A stretch of DNA of 5,360 bases from positions 1 through 5,360 of the forward strand of contig DAOVUK010000265.1 in assembly GCA_030632625.1 (NCBI GenBank), written 5' to 3'. Under the pieces are notes generated by a model. That model saw only the letters and a list, made by a program, of their open reading frames with translations. It searched no databases and was not told the DNA's origin. Each line of letters opens with the position of its first letter. Position 1 is the stretch's first letter. Source of the DNA: Gammaproteobacteria bacterium. GTDB lineage: Bacteria; Pseudomonadota; Gammaproteobacteria; GRL18. Position numbers and translations under genes: made by a program. Below, one piece after another: positions 1 through 5,040 of the stretch.

Positions 1-54
1 GCTGAAGGCTCTCCACCTGCTGAAGGCTCTCCACCCGCTGAAGGCTCTCCATCA
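1..54 (+). repeat. Three tandem 18-base in-frame repeats coding AEGSPP
   Basis: Three direct copies lie at 1-18, 19-36 and 37-54. Copies 1 and 2 differ only at the last base, and copy 3 diverges only in its last four bases. Each encodes Ala-Glu-Gly-Ser-Pro-Pro, the last ending Pro-Ser. The array reaches the window edge, so more copies may exist upstream. It sits directly before the first core strand of the hydrolase, where relatives carry a short Gly/Glu/Pro-containing lead-in. It therefore looks like expansion of that lead-in. Near-identity at third codon positions suggests a recent slippage-type duplication. Confidence 0.92.
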
Positions 55-810
55 AGAGAAGAAACCCCGCCAATTCTTATTTTACATGGTTTGTTTGGCA
101 GTAATCGCAATTGGCATCCTATTGCCCGCTCTTTATCCGATAAACACGTAGTCTATTCACTTGATTTGCGCAATCATGGTAAATCACCACACTCCGCTAT
201 AATGGATTATCCTCATATGGCCGAGGATGTTCTGGCTTTTATTAAGCATGACATTACACCAAAGCAAACTGGACCGGTTAATATTATTGCTCATAGTATG
301 GGCGGCAAAGCGGCTATGTGGCTGGCCTTATCTCAGCCTGAAATGGTGCACAAATTAGTTGTAGTTGACATTGCTCCGGTGGCTTATGAGCATGATTTTT
401 CTGATGTATTAAACGCTTTTCAGTCGCTTCCGCTTGAGTCAATCCAGTCGCGCCATGATGCTGATCATTACCTGGCTGAGATGATAGAACAGAGTAGTCT
501 ACGTCAGTTTTTACTGCAAAATTTACAATTTAAAAATGCTAAGTACTCCTGGCGTTTGAACCTGGACGCAATTATTCATTCTATGTCTGATATTACCGGT
601 TTTCCGGACACCAAAAATATTGAGCCTTTTCCAGGGCGGGTATTGTTTATCGGCGGCGGCCAGTCAGATTACCTGAATAAGGTGAATCAAAAACTCACCA
701 GAGAATTATTTCCCGGAGCATCATTTTCTATGATCAAATCTGCAGGTCACTGGCTCCATGCAGAGCAGCCTGAGTTGTTTAAAGCGCTGGTTGAGCCTTA
801 TTTTTTCTAA
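1..810 (+). CDS. ybfF: YbfF-family alpha/beta hydrolase (esterase), 5' end outside window
   Basis: The frame is open from base 1 to the TAA at 808-810, so this is the C-terminal 269 residues of a longer gene. A TTG start at 91 can be dismissed: the codons just upstream encode PPILILHG, the strand and oxyanion-hole lead-in that runs into LFGS. Numbering from base 1, the alpha/beta-hydrolase hallmarks are HGLFGS (about 28-33), the nucleophile elbow HSMGG with Ser99 (AGT at 295-297), Asp123 in VVDIAPV, Ser222 in GGGQSDY and His250 in GHWLHAEQP (CAC at 748-750). This Ser/Asp/Ser/His set matches E. coli YbfF, a small cytosolic carboxyl- or thioesterase of unsettled physiological substrate. The C-terminus ends at the usual family position, about 20 residues after the catalytic His. 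The visible N-terminus is unusual: AEGSPP repeats occupy the place of the normal short leader. The gene converges on the FHA gene with 83 bases between; no convincing terminator is seen there. Family assignment is firm; the symbol is by resemblance. Confidence 0.9.
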   Translation, partial: AEGSPPAEGSPPAEGSPSREETPPILILHGLFGSNRNWHPIARSLSDKHVVYSLDLRNHGKSPHSAIMDYPHMAEDVLAFIKHDITPKQTGPVNIIAHSMGGKAAMWLALSQPEMVHKLVVVDIAPVAYEHDFSDVLNAFQSLPLESIQSRHDADHYLAEMIEQSSLRQFLLQNLQFKNAKYSWRLNLDAIIHSMSDITGFPDTKNIEPFPGRVLFIGGGQSDYLNKVNQKLTRELFPGASFSMIKSAGHWLHAEQPELFKALVEPYFF

Positions 811-893
811 GCTTTCTGGTCTGCCTATTGTCTCAGAGATGGAGAAGCAGCTGCTTGTGATGAACTATAGTGTCTTGCTAAAAGCTGACAAAC

Positions 894-1175
894 TCAAGCA
901 TAAAAGGTCGCATGAACTCCGGCAAAATTGATCACATCGCCATCAGCCAGCTTGGTATGAAGAATCTTTTTGCCATTGATAAATGTGCCGTTTGAACTGC
1001 GTAGATCGGTGAGAAAGTATTTTTGTTCAAAATTGATACGTGAATGCTGATTTGATACAGAAGAATTGTGCAGAACAATATCATTATCAGGATGACGACC
1101 AATAGATGTACGACCCGCTTCCAGGTTAAAGTCGGTATATATATTGTTTTCTAGTTGTACTCTTAGAAATGCCAC
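894..1175 (-). CDS. Small single-domain FHA protein
   Basis: This 93-residue protein is almost entirely one forkhead-associated domain, a beta-sandwich that binds phosphothreonine peptides. The diagnostic residues are present: Gly26-Arg27 in SIGRHPDND, Ser41, Asn42 and His44 in SNQHSR, Ser61-Asn62-Gly63 in RSSNGTF, Asn67-Gly68, and the closing DGD at 78-80. Arg27, Ser41 and Asn62 correspond to the residues that contact the phosphate or the peptide backbone in the family. There is no signal peptide, membrane segment or second domain, so it is likely a cytosolic adaptor. The start is GTG at 1175, chosen because the FHA fold begins almost at once and an AGGGA ribosome-binding sequence (1183-1187, minus strand) lies seven bases upstream; no in-frame ATG is close. 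Its upstream neighbour on the same strand is the 28-residue-repeat protein, 98 bases away. No kinase or phosphatase gene is in the window, so its partner is unknown. Confidence 0.9.
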   Translation of the reverse strand: MAFLRVQLENNIYTDFNLEAGRTSIGRHPDNDIVLHNSSVSNQHSRINFEQKYFLTDLRSSNGTFINGKKILHTKLADGDVINFAGVHATFYA

Positions 1176-1230
1176 GAGTATTTCCCTATGTATTATTATT
1201 GTTAATTCTAACGAGAAAGCAGAAGATATT

Positions 1231-1259
1231 ATTATACTAAAATAGCTGTTAATAAGAAA
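1231..1259 (-). promoter_or_regulatory. Candidate sigma-70 promoter for the FHA gene
   Basis: A perfect TATAAT lies on the minus strand at 1236-1231. Seventeen bases further upstream is only a weak -35 element, TTTCTT (1259-1254). Transcription would begin near 1224, giving a leader of about 50 bases before the GTG start. The surroundings are AT-rich, so a chance -10 match is possible. The FHA gene could also be read from the upstream repeat-protein gene, since no terminator is visible between them. Confidence 0.4.
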
Positions 1260-1273
1260 TCGACTATTGCTAT

Positions 1274-2209
1274 TTAATCTATTTGAAAGCTTGCTTTTCC
1301 ACCGATGTCTTTTTTTTCTTTCGCTTGCTCAATTTTCATATGGCTGATGTCGGGGATATCAACAGGCTTTGCTTTGATTTCAATACCTTCAAGAGTACCT
1401 TCCTGAGGCTCTGACATAGATAGCTCTGAAGTGTCAGGTATGTTAATCGGAACAGCTTGAGGTGTTCCGGCAGAGAGCGGTGTACTGTCTTGTTCTGCCA
1501 TATTAAGATCACTGATATCAGGCAATTCTACTGGTTCTGCATTTATACTGAATTCTTCCATAGTACCGGTGTTCGCTTCGCTCATTGTTAGATTGTCAAT
1601 ATCAGGCAGCTCAACGGCTGCAATTTTTTGTGTAAACTCTGCTAAAGAGCCAGTGTCGGCTTCAGACATAGTGAGATGACTGGTATCAGGTATTTCAGCT
1701 TTTTCAGTATATTGGGATTGGGAATGATCCAGGATGTCAGAGCCTTCAGGAGCAAGTTGTAAATCTTCATTGTTACTGCTGTCATCTTCTGGCAATGGTT
1801 CTTTCGGTTTATTATAGCCGACCAGAGAAGCAAGACCTGCACTCAGACCATCTGCAGCAGTTTGAAGAGGGGTATCATTGTTACTGGGGTTATTGTTTGA
1901 GGATAGGGAAGTCGATGTATTTGATGAAAGAGGTTTAAGATTATTGTTTACAAGAGGTTCAGGACTGTTGTCAGAAGTCTCTTCTATCTTAACTGCTTTA
2001 ATAAGCGCACCGGCTTTTTGCAAAATAGCCAGGTATTTTTTTGTAGATTCTGTATCAAGGTTTTTTTTGATAACAATGGTCTTGCCAGAGAATAAAGCTG
2101 CTGTTTTGGCAGCATCGGTTTTAAATAACCGTGCGAAATTGCTCTGCACTTCATCAAGTGAAGCACCATCAATAATTTTACCCTGAAAAATAAGATTATA
2201 ATGCGCCAT
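1274..2209 (-). CDS. Unrecognised cytosolic protein with small N-terminal domain and 28-residue repeats
   Basis: The protein has 311 residues from the ATG at 2209. A longer frame opens at 2287, but that start lies inside the sodB terminator and adds only a leader-like stretch. MAHYNLIF begins a compact domain as expected, although no strong ribosome-binding site precedes it. Residues 1-77 look like a small mixed alpha/beta domain: a strand, a helix with LDEVQSNFARLF, then LFSGKTIVIKK, and a helix-strand ending in AGALIKAVKI. I recall similar N-terminal modules in assorted gammaproteobacterial proteins but cannot name a family. Residues 78-171 are a low-complexity Ser/Asn/Pro linker with one motif, LQLAPEGSDIL (150-160). 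Residues 172-311 are five consecutive 28-residue repeats (core [EDN][IL]PD-[IT]-x-x-[LM]), ending exactly at the C-terminus. There is no signal peptide, membrane helix or cysteine motif; the repeat part is acidic and probably extended. The function is unknown. The FHA protein downstream on the same strand suggests, but does not show, a phosphorylation-dependent role. Confidence 0.85.
   Translation of the reverse strand: MAHYNLIFQGKIIDGASLDEVQSNFARLFKTDAAKTAALFSGKTIVIKKNLDTESTKKYLAILQKAGALIKAVKIEETSDNSPEPLVNNNLKPLSSNTSTSLSSNNNPSNNDTPLQTAADGLSAGLASLVGYNKPKEPLPEDDSSNNEDLQLAPEGSDILDHSQSQYTEKAEIPDTSHLTMSEADTGSLAEFTQKIAAVELPDIDNLTMSEANTGTMEEFSINAEPVELPDISDLNMAEQDSTPLSAGTPQAVPINIPDTSELSMSEPQEGTLEGIEIKAKPVDIPDISHMKIEQAKEKKDIGGKASFQID
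1277..1696 (-). repeat. Five 84-base (28-residue) coding repeats
   Basis: Read on the minus strand, the units are 1696-1613, 1612-1529, 1528-1445, 1444-1361 and 1360-1277; the last stops directly before the stop codon. All five are exactly 28 codons. Each begins with an [EDN][IL]PD motif followed by [TI][SD]-x-[LM]-x-[MI]. Units 1 to 4 then carry an acidic Ser/Thr segment (SEADTGSL, SEANTGTM, AEQDSTPL, SEPQEGTL) and a hydrophobic close such as AEPV or AKPV. Unit 5 keeps only the first part and ends in a basic tail. LQLAPEGSDIL, 29 residues upstream of the matching point in unit 1, is probably a decayed sixth unit. The units have diverged at DNA level, so the array is not a recent duplication. 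Confidence 0.88.
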
Positions 2210-2246
2210 AACTGTACCGGTTTTATTTTGTAAGAACCTGAGTACA

Positions 2247-2255
2247 ACTATAGCA
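2247..2255 (-). promoter_or_regulatory. Candidate extended -10 promoter for the repeat-protein gene
   Basis: The minus strand reads TGCTATAGT at 2255-2247, an extended -10 element (TGn plus a hexamer with five of six consensus bases). No good -35 hexamer lies at the right distance, which extended -10 promoters can tolerate. It sits just past the sodB terminator and about 40 bases before the ATG at 2209, a sensible place for restarting transcription. The leader would be about 30 bases. Confidence 0.35.
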
Positions 2256-2260
2256 CAATA

Positions 2261-2290
2261 TAAAAATAGGGTTGGAGGGTACTCCATCCC
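2261..2290 (-). terminator. Rho-independent terminator of sodB
   Basis: On the minus strand, the arm GGGATGGAG (2290-2282) and the arm CTCCAACCC (2277-2269) pair over nine positions with one mismatch, around a TACC loop. The T-rich run TATTTTTA (2268-2261) follows. A GC-rich stem plus U-tract in the right orientation, 57 bases past the sodB stop, is a standard intrinsic terminator. It separates sodB from the repeat-protein gene and argues against that gene starting at 2287. Confidence 0.78.
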
Positions 2291-2346
2291 AATCTGAGGA
2301 AATAAATTATGCTCAGAATATTTTCTCTGAAACTGATTTTTCCAGC

Positions 2347-2922
2347 TTAAAGGTTGCTGTTAACAAATTCCCAATTGACCAGGTTCCAGAATGCACCAAC
2401 ATAGCTAGGGCGGGCATTACGATAGTCAATATAATAAGCATGCTCCCAAACGTCACAGGTCATTAATGGTGTCAGTCCATCGGTCAGAGGGCAACCGGCA
2501 TTTGATGTTTTAACAATTTCTAATGCTCCGGAGCTGTTCTTGACCAGCCAGGTCCAGCCAGAGCCGAAGTTAGTCACACAAGCTGCAGTGAAGTCTTCTT
2601 TGAATTTGTCAAAAGAACCGAAGGTTGAATTAATGGCATCGGCAATAGCACCTGCTGGTTCACCGCCGCCGTTTGGACTCAGGCAGTTCCAGTAAAAAGT
2701 GTGGTTCCATACCTGAGCGGCATTATTAAAAATACCGCCATCTGATTTCTGGATAATTGATTCCAGAGACATATTTTCAAAATCAGTGCCTGCAATCAGG
2801 TTGTTCAGGTTAACAACATAAGTATTATGATGTTTGCCATAATGATATTCGAGTGTTTCTTCAGAAATATGAGGTGCCAGTGCACTTTTTTCAAAAGGTA
2901 AAGCAGGTAATTCAAATGCCAT
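2347..2922 (-). CDS. sodB: Iron superoxide dismutase
   Basis: This complete 191-residue Fe-type superoxide dismutase converts superoxide to oxygen and hydrogen peroxide in the cytosol; E. coli SodB is 193 residues. The four metal ligands are present: His27 (YHYGKHH), His74 (VWNHTFYW), Asp157 and His161 ([13 protein letters not shown]). Gln70 in AAQVWNH lies in the N-terminal half, the position typical of Fe rather than Mn enzymes; Tyr35 and the GGGEP segment also fit. There is no signal peptide, so a periplasmic form is not indicated. The ATG at 2922 gives the standard start MAFELPALP and follows a GGAG ribosome-binding site (2930-2933, minus strand) at seven bases' spacing. Transcription is probably monocistronic: an intrinsic terminator lies downstream, and a candidate promoter with an overlapping dyad lies upstream. 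Fur or small-RNA control, known for sodB elsewhere, cannot be read from this sequence; I saw no convincing Fur box. Confidence 0.97.
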   Translation of the reverse strand: MAFELPALPFEKSALAPHISEETLEYHYGKHHNTYVVNLNNLIAGTDFENMSLESIIQKSDGGIFNNAAQVWNHTFYWNCLSPNGGGEPAGAIADAINSTFGSFDKFKEDFTAACVTNFGSGWTWLVKNSSGALEIVKTSNAGCPLTDGLTPLMTCDVWEHAYYIDYRNARPSYVGAFWNLVNWEFVNSNL

Positions 2923-3002
2923 GTTGTTGCTCCATGTTAATTGCAGGTTTATATAGTATTAAAAAACTTCTAAAAATTAATTGCTGTAAAGTATAGACTA
3001 TT

Positions 3003-3026
3003 TTTTACTATAATAACATAGTAAAA
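3003..3026. repeat. Perfect 9-6-9 inverted repeat, candidate operator
   Basis: TTTTACTAT (3003-3011) and ATAGTAAAA (3018-3026) are exact reverse complements separated by AATAAC. No T-tract follows in either direction and the arms have only one G/C pair each, so a terminator is unlikely. A 24-base AT-rich dyad upstream of a gene suits a dimeric repressor or activator site. It overlaps the TATAGT proposed as the sodB -10. It does not resemble the Fur box, and I cannot name its regulator. Confidence 0.45.
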
Positions 3027-3033
3027 TTGTCAG
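3007..3033 (-). promoter_or_regulatory. Candidate sodB promoter
   Basis: CTGACA (3033-3028, five of six -35 bases) and TATAGT (3012-3007, five of six -10 bases) lie on the minus strand with a short 15-base spacer. Transcription would start near 3000 and give a leader of about 78 bases. The spacer is suboptimal. TATACT at 2995-2990 is an alternative -10 but has no matching -35. Confidence 0.3.
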
Positions 3034-3148
3034 GTATTAATGTTTGTTTTACTCTTTTTAAAACAGTTGCTCTTTTCAGAGCGGTAATAATGTAGAATAT
3101 AAGGCCTGAAATTGACTTTTTAAAGACGTAACTACTCATCGTATTCAT
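3008..3148 (-). CDS. Doubtful 46-residue small protein upstream of sodB
   Basis: An ATG at 3148-3146 opens 46 codons ending in TAG at 3010-3008. GGAG followed by six bases (TAAAAG) precedes it, a good ribosome-binding arrangement. The predicted peptide starts MNTMSSYVFKK, has a short hydrophobic stretch (SGLIFYIITAL), then a strongly basic part (KRATVLKRVKQ). It resembles no family I know. Against it: the region is AT-rich, the hydrophobic stretch is short for a membrane helix, and the 3' end overlaps the dyad and the proposed sodB promoter. It may be a chance frame. Confidence 0.22.
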   Translation of the reverse strand: MNTMSSYVFKKSISGLIFYIITALKRATVLKRVKQTLIPDNFTMLL

Positions 3149-3178
3149 CTTTTACTCCATAACGGCGTTATTTTCGTA

Positions 3179-3256
3179 CTCAAATGGTCACACAACGCCT
3201 GTGGCGCCCATAAAGGGTTTATATGCTCACACAACGCCTGTGGCGCCCATAAAGGG
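3179..3256. repeat. 39-base tandem duplication with identical 30-base core
   Basis: A 30-base core at 3188-3217 recurs without change at 3227-3256. The nine bases before each core (3179-3187 and 3218-3226) match only partly, five of nine. Each core holds CGCC-TGT-GGCG, a small perfect hairpin (3196-3206 and 3235-3245), overlapping the palindrome GGCGCC. The block is clearly more GC-rich than its surroundings. It looks like a dispersed REP-like intergenic element or a local duplication. Because 39 is divisible by three, both copies read the same way in any frame: one frame gives HNACGAHKG twice and another gives the nine-residue M-[VL]-TQRLWRP followed by a stop twice. Neither frame has a convincing gene around it. 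Confidence 0.85.
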
Positions 3257-3370
3257 CCGTGCGCTCTTGTTGGAAAGAATGCCTTGTTCTGAAGCAAAAT
3301 CTAAACACGCTGAATAGTTACTTAAAGACCTTTTTTATTAGATTTAAACACGACGGACAACAACTCCATT

Positions 3371-5014
3371 ATGAATGCAATTGAACTCAGTGTCTTTGCC
3401 AGTCGTATCGAATCTATTTGTGATGAAATGGGTGCGGTACTGCGGCGCAGTGCTTTTTCGCCTAATATTAAAGATCGTCTGGATTATTCCTGTGCGGTAT
3501 TTGACGGTGAGGGTGCTCTTTGTGCTCAGGCAGCTCATATCCCCGTGCATCTGGGGAGTATGGCCTATGCCATGGCTGATATTGTCAGGACTCAGTCCTG
3601 GAAGCATGGTGATATGCTGGTGTTGAATAACCCCTATCTTGGGGGCACGCATTTGCCTGATGTGACTATGATCGCCCCTGTTTTTTTAACCCGGCACTTT
3701 ACGGGCAAGAATTCTGCTGATCAGAGTTTTGTTGACCAGAGTTCTGTCGATGAAGGCAAAAAAAATGAACAACCTGTTGCCTTTGTTGTGAATCGTGCTC
3801 ACCATGCTGATATTGGTGCCGAGACACCCGGCTCTATGCCCTTATCCACATCTCTGCTGGAAGAAGGACTGATTATATCGCCTACGTATATCATGCATAA
3901 TGATTTGCTGGATAATAAAATTTTACACAATATCACCTCAAATATGAGCCGACCGGATTCAGCAAAAGGTGATTTTCTGGCACAAATCAGTGCCAATCAG
4001 ACAGGCGTTCTGCGTTTAAATGAATTGATCGGTCAATTAACTGAGACACATTTTTCATCAGCTCTGAAGCATTTAAACAATTATGGAGAGCGGGTTGCCA
4101 GGAGTGCTCTGGCGAAGATCCCCAATGGTACTTATGCTTTTCATGATTATTTAGACGATGATGGTGCCGGACAAAAAAATATCAAAATTGCTGTGACACT
4201 GCATATTAAAAAACAGCAGATCAAAGTTGACTTTTCTGGCACGGATCCACAGGTAGCGGGCAATATTAATTGCCCGCTATCTGTTGCTGCGGCAGCCGTT
4301 TATTATGTTTTTCGTTGTTTGATGCCTGCTCAGACTCCAGCCTGTGCCGGCACCTTTCGCATGATCGAACTTTATGCGCCGGAAGCTTGTCTGCTCAATG
4401 CTCAATACCCCGCTGCGGTTGCTGCGGGCAATGTGGAAACATCGACCCGAATAGTTGATGTAGTTCTCGGGGCTTTGGCACAGGCACAAATACAGACTGC
4501 TGGTGAAAAAGACAGTGGCATTAAAGGTAAAATACCCGCTGCCAGTTATGGCACCATGAATAATATTGCCATGGGGAGCCGGGAAAATAACAATCATTGG
4601 GATTATTATGAGACAATTGGCGGTGGACTGGGTGCCAGTCAGGATTATCCGGGACTCAATGGTGTTCAGGCGCACATGACCAATACCCTGAATACGCCGA
4701 TTGAATCCCTGGAACACCATTATCCATTGAGGATCAGCCGTTATTGTCTGCGTGATGCCTCCGGCGGTCAGGGGAAAAACAGGGGCGGCATGGGACTGAT
4801 TCGTGAGCTTGAATTTTTACAGCCGACGCAAATTACCTTGCTGACAGAACGGCGCAGCTATGCGCCCTGGGGCTTAGCTGGTGGTGCTGATGGCCAGATG
4901 GGTGAAAATCAGCTGGATGGCGAATTATTACCGGGGAAAACATTTTTTACTGCGCAGGCAGGGCAAAAATTAACAATAAAAACACCAGGCGGTGGCGGCT
5001 GGGGTGCAATTTAG
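3371..5014 (+). CDS. hyuB: Hydantoinase B / oxoprolinase-family subunit
   Basis: This complete 547-residue HyuB-type protein has the family's usual length. Relatives are the B subunits of ATP-dependent N-methylhydantoinases and 5-oxoprolinases and the corresponding subunits of acetone/acetophenone carboxylases, which work with a HyuA-type ATPase subunit. The family motifs occur in order: RSAFSPNIKDRLDYSCAVFD (26-45), AAHIPVHLGSM (54-64), LNNPYLGGTHLPDVT (85-99), NRAHHADIG with a His pair (141-149), TPGSMP (152-157), EEGLIISPT (164-172), GDFLAQISANQ (200-210), VDFSGTDPQVAGNINCP (286-302), PAAVAAGNVETSTR (347-360), ASYGTMNN (391-398), GGGLGA (417-422), MTNTLNTPIESLE (436-448), GGMGLIREL (472-480) and the C-terminal TPGGGGWG (538-545). 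The ATG at 3371 matches the family N-terminus, although its ribosome-binding site is weak. Two insertions interrupt the pattern: about 108-135, including a 15-base duplication, and about 374-386. No hyuA is adjacent, so substrate and partner are unknown. The family assignment is firm; the reaction is not. Confidence 0.94.
   Translation: MNAIELSVFASRIESICDEMGAVLRRSAFSPNIKDRLDYSCAVFDGEGALCAQAAHIPVHLGSMAYAMADIVRTQSWKHGDMLVLNNPYLGGTHLPDVTMIAPVFLTRHFTGKNSADQSFVDQSSVDEGKKNEQPVAFVVNRAHHADIGAETPGSMPLSTSLLEEGLIISPTYIMHNDLLDNKILHNITSNMSRPDSAKGDFLAQISANQTGVLRLNELIGQLTETHFSSALKHLNNYGERVARSALAKIPNGTYAFHDYLDDDGAGQKNIKIAVTLHIKKQQIKVDFSGTDPQVAGNINCPLSVAAAAVYYVFRCLMPAQTPACAGTFRMIELYAPEACLLNAQYPAAVAAGNVETSTRIVDVVLGALAQAQIQTAGEKDSGIKGKIPAASYGTMNNIAMGSRENNNHWDYYETIGGGLGASQDYPGLNGVQAHMTNTLNTPIESLEHHYPLRISRYCLRDASGGQGKNRGGMGLIRELEFLQPTQITLLTERRSYAPWGLAGGADGQMGENQLDGELLPGKTFFTAQAGQKLTIKTPGGGGWGAI
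3716..3745 (+). repeat. 15-base in-frame duplication inside hyuB
   Basis: Two 15-base units (3716-3730 and 3731-3745) agree at 12 of 15 positions and encode ADQSF and VDQSS; VDEG follows as a partial third. They lie in a hydrophilic insertion at about residues 108-135, between the family segments VTMIAPVFL and VAFVVNRAHHAD, which are normally joined by a short turn. The insertion is probably a surface loop. Confidence 0.7.
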
Positions 5015-5040
5015 CTTTTATTTAAGAGACAGGGACTAAA

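Larger units (their letters stand above)
2923..3370. other. Divergent intergenic region between sodB and hyuB
   Basis: This 448-base gap holds the 5' regions of both divergent genes. From the sodB side it contains the GGAG site, an AT-rich leader, a 9-6-9 dyad (3003-3026), a weak promoter candidate, a doubtful 46-codon frame (3008-3148, minus), a short hairpin (3069-3082), a GC-rich 39-base tandem duplication (3179-3256) and an AT-rich approach to hyuB. No convincing sigma-70 promoter for hyuB was found: TTGACT at 3112-3117 lacks a good -10, and TAGAAT at 3093-3098 lacks a -35. No complete known gene, tRNA or riboswitch was recognised. Confidence 0.7.

Noticed and set aside
845..856. 12-base perfect palindrome AAGCAGCTGCTT between the convergent hydrolase and FHA genes
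   Set aside because: It has no loop and no T-tract on either side, so it does not make a credible terminator; probably chance.
1878..2186. 102-codon plus-strand frame opposite the repeat protein
   Set aside because: It is antisense to the N-terminal domain and linker, with no ribosome-binding site or recognisable motif.
2210..2287. N-terminal extension of the repeat protein starting at an ATG at 2287
   Set aside because: The start lies within the sodB terminator stem, the extension is not domain-like, and the ATG at 2209 starts a compact fold directly.
3069..3082. Hairpin GCTCT-TTTC-AGAGC upstream of hyuB
   Set aside because: It has only five pairs, no T-tract and no association with a gene end.
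3112..3140. hyuB promoter with TTGACT as the -35
   Set aside because: No acceptable -10 lies 16-18 bases downstream, and the leader would be over 200 bases long and cross the tandem repeats.
3179..3256. Two-repeat CRISPR-like array
   Set aside because: The spacer is only nine bases, there are just two copies, and no cas gene is present.
3116..3292. Open plus-strand frame through both 39-base repeats, encoding HNACGAHKG twice
   Set aside because: It has no ATG or plausible start, is under 60 codons, and its openness follows partly from the duplication itself.
3297..3345. Eight-base inverted repeat AAATCTAA / TTAGATTT with a 33-base spacer before hyuB
   Set aside because: The arms are short and AT-rich with a long spacer; there is no target-site duplication or other sign of a mobile element.
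3344..3652. 102-codon minus-strand frame over the start of hyuB
   Set aside because: It is antisense to well-conserved HyuB motifs and its product shows no family features.
4277..4720. 147-codon minus-strand frame within hyuB
   Set aside because: It is a shadow of the conserved HyuB coding region; the sense frame carries clear motifs throughout.
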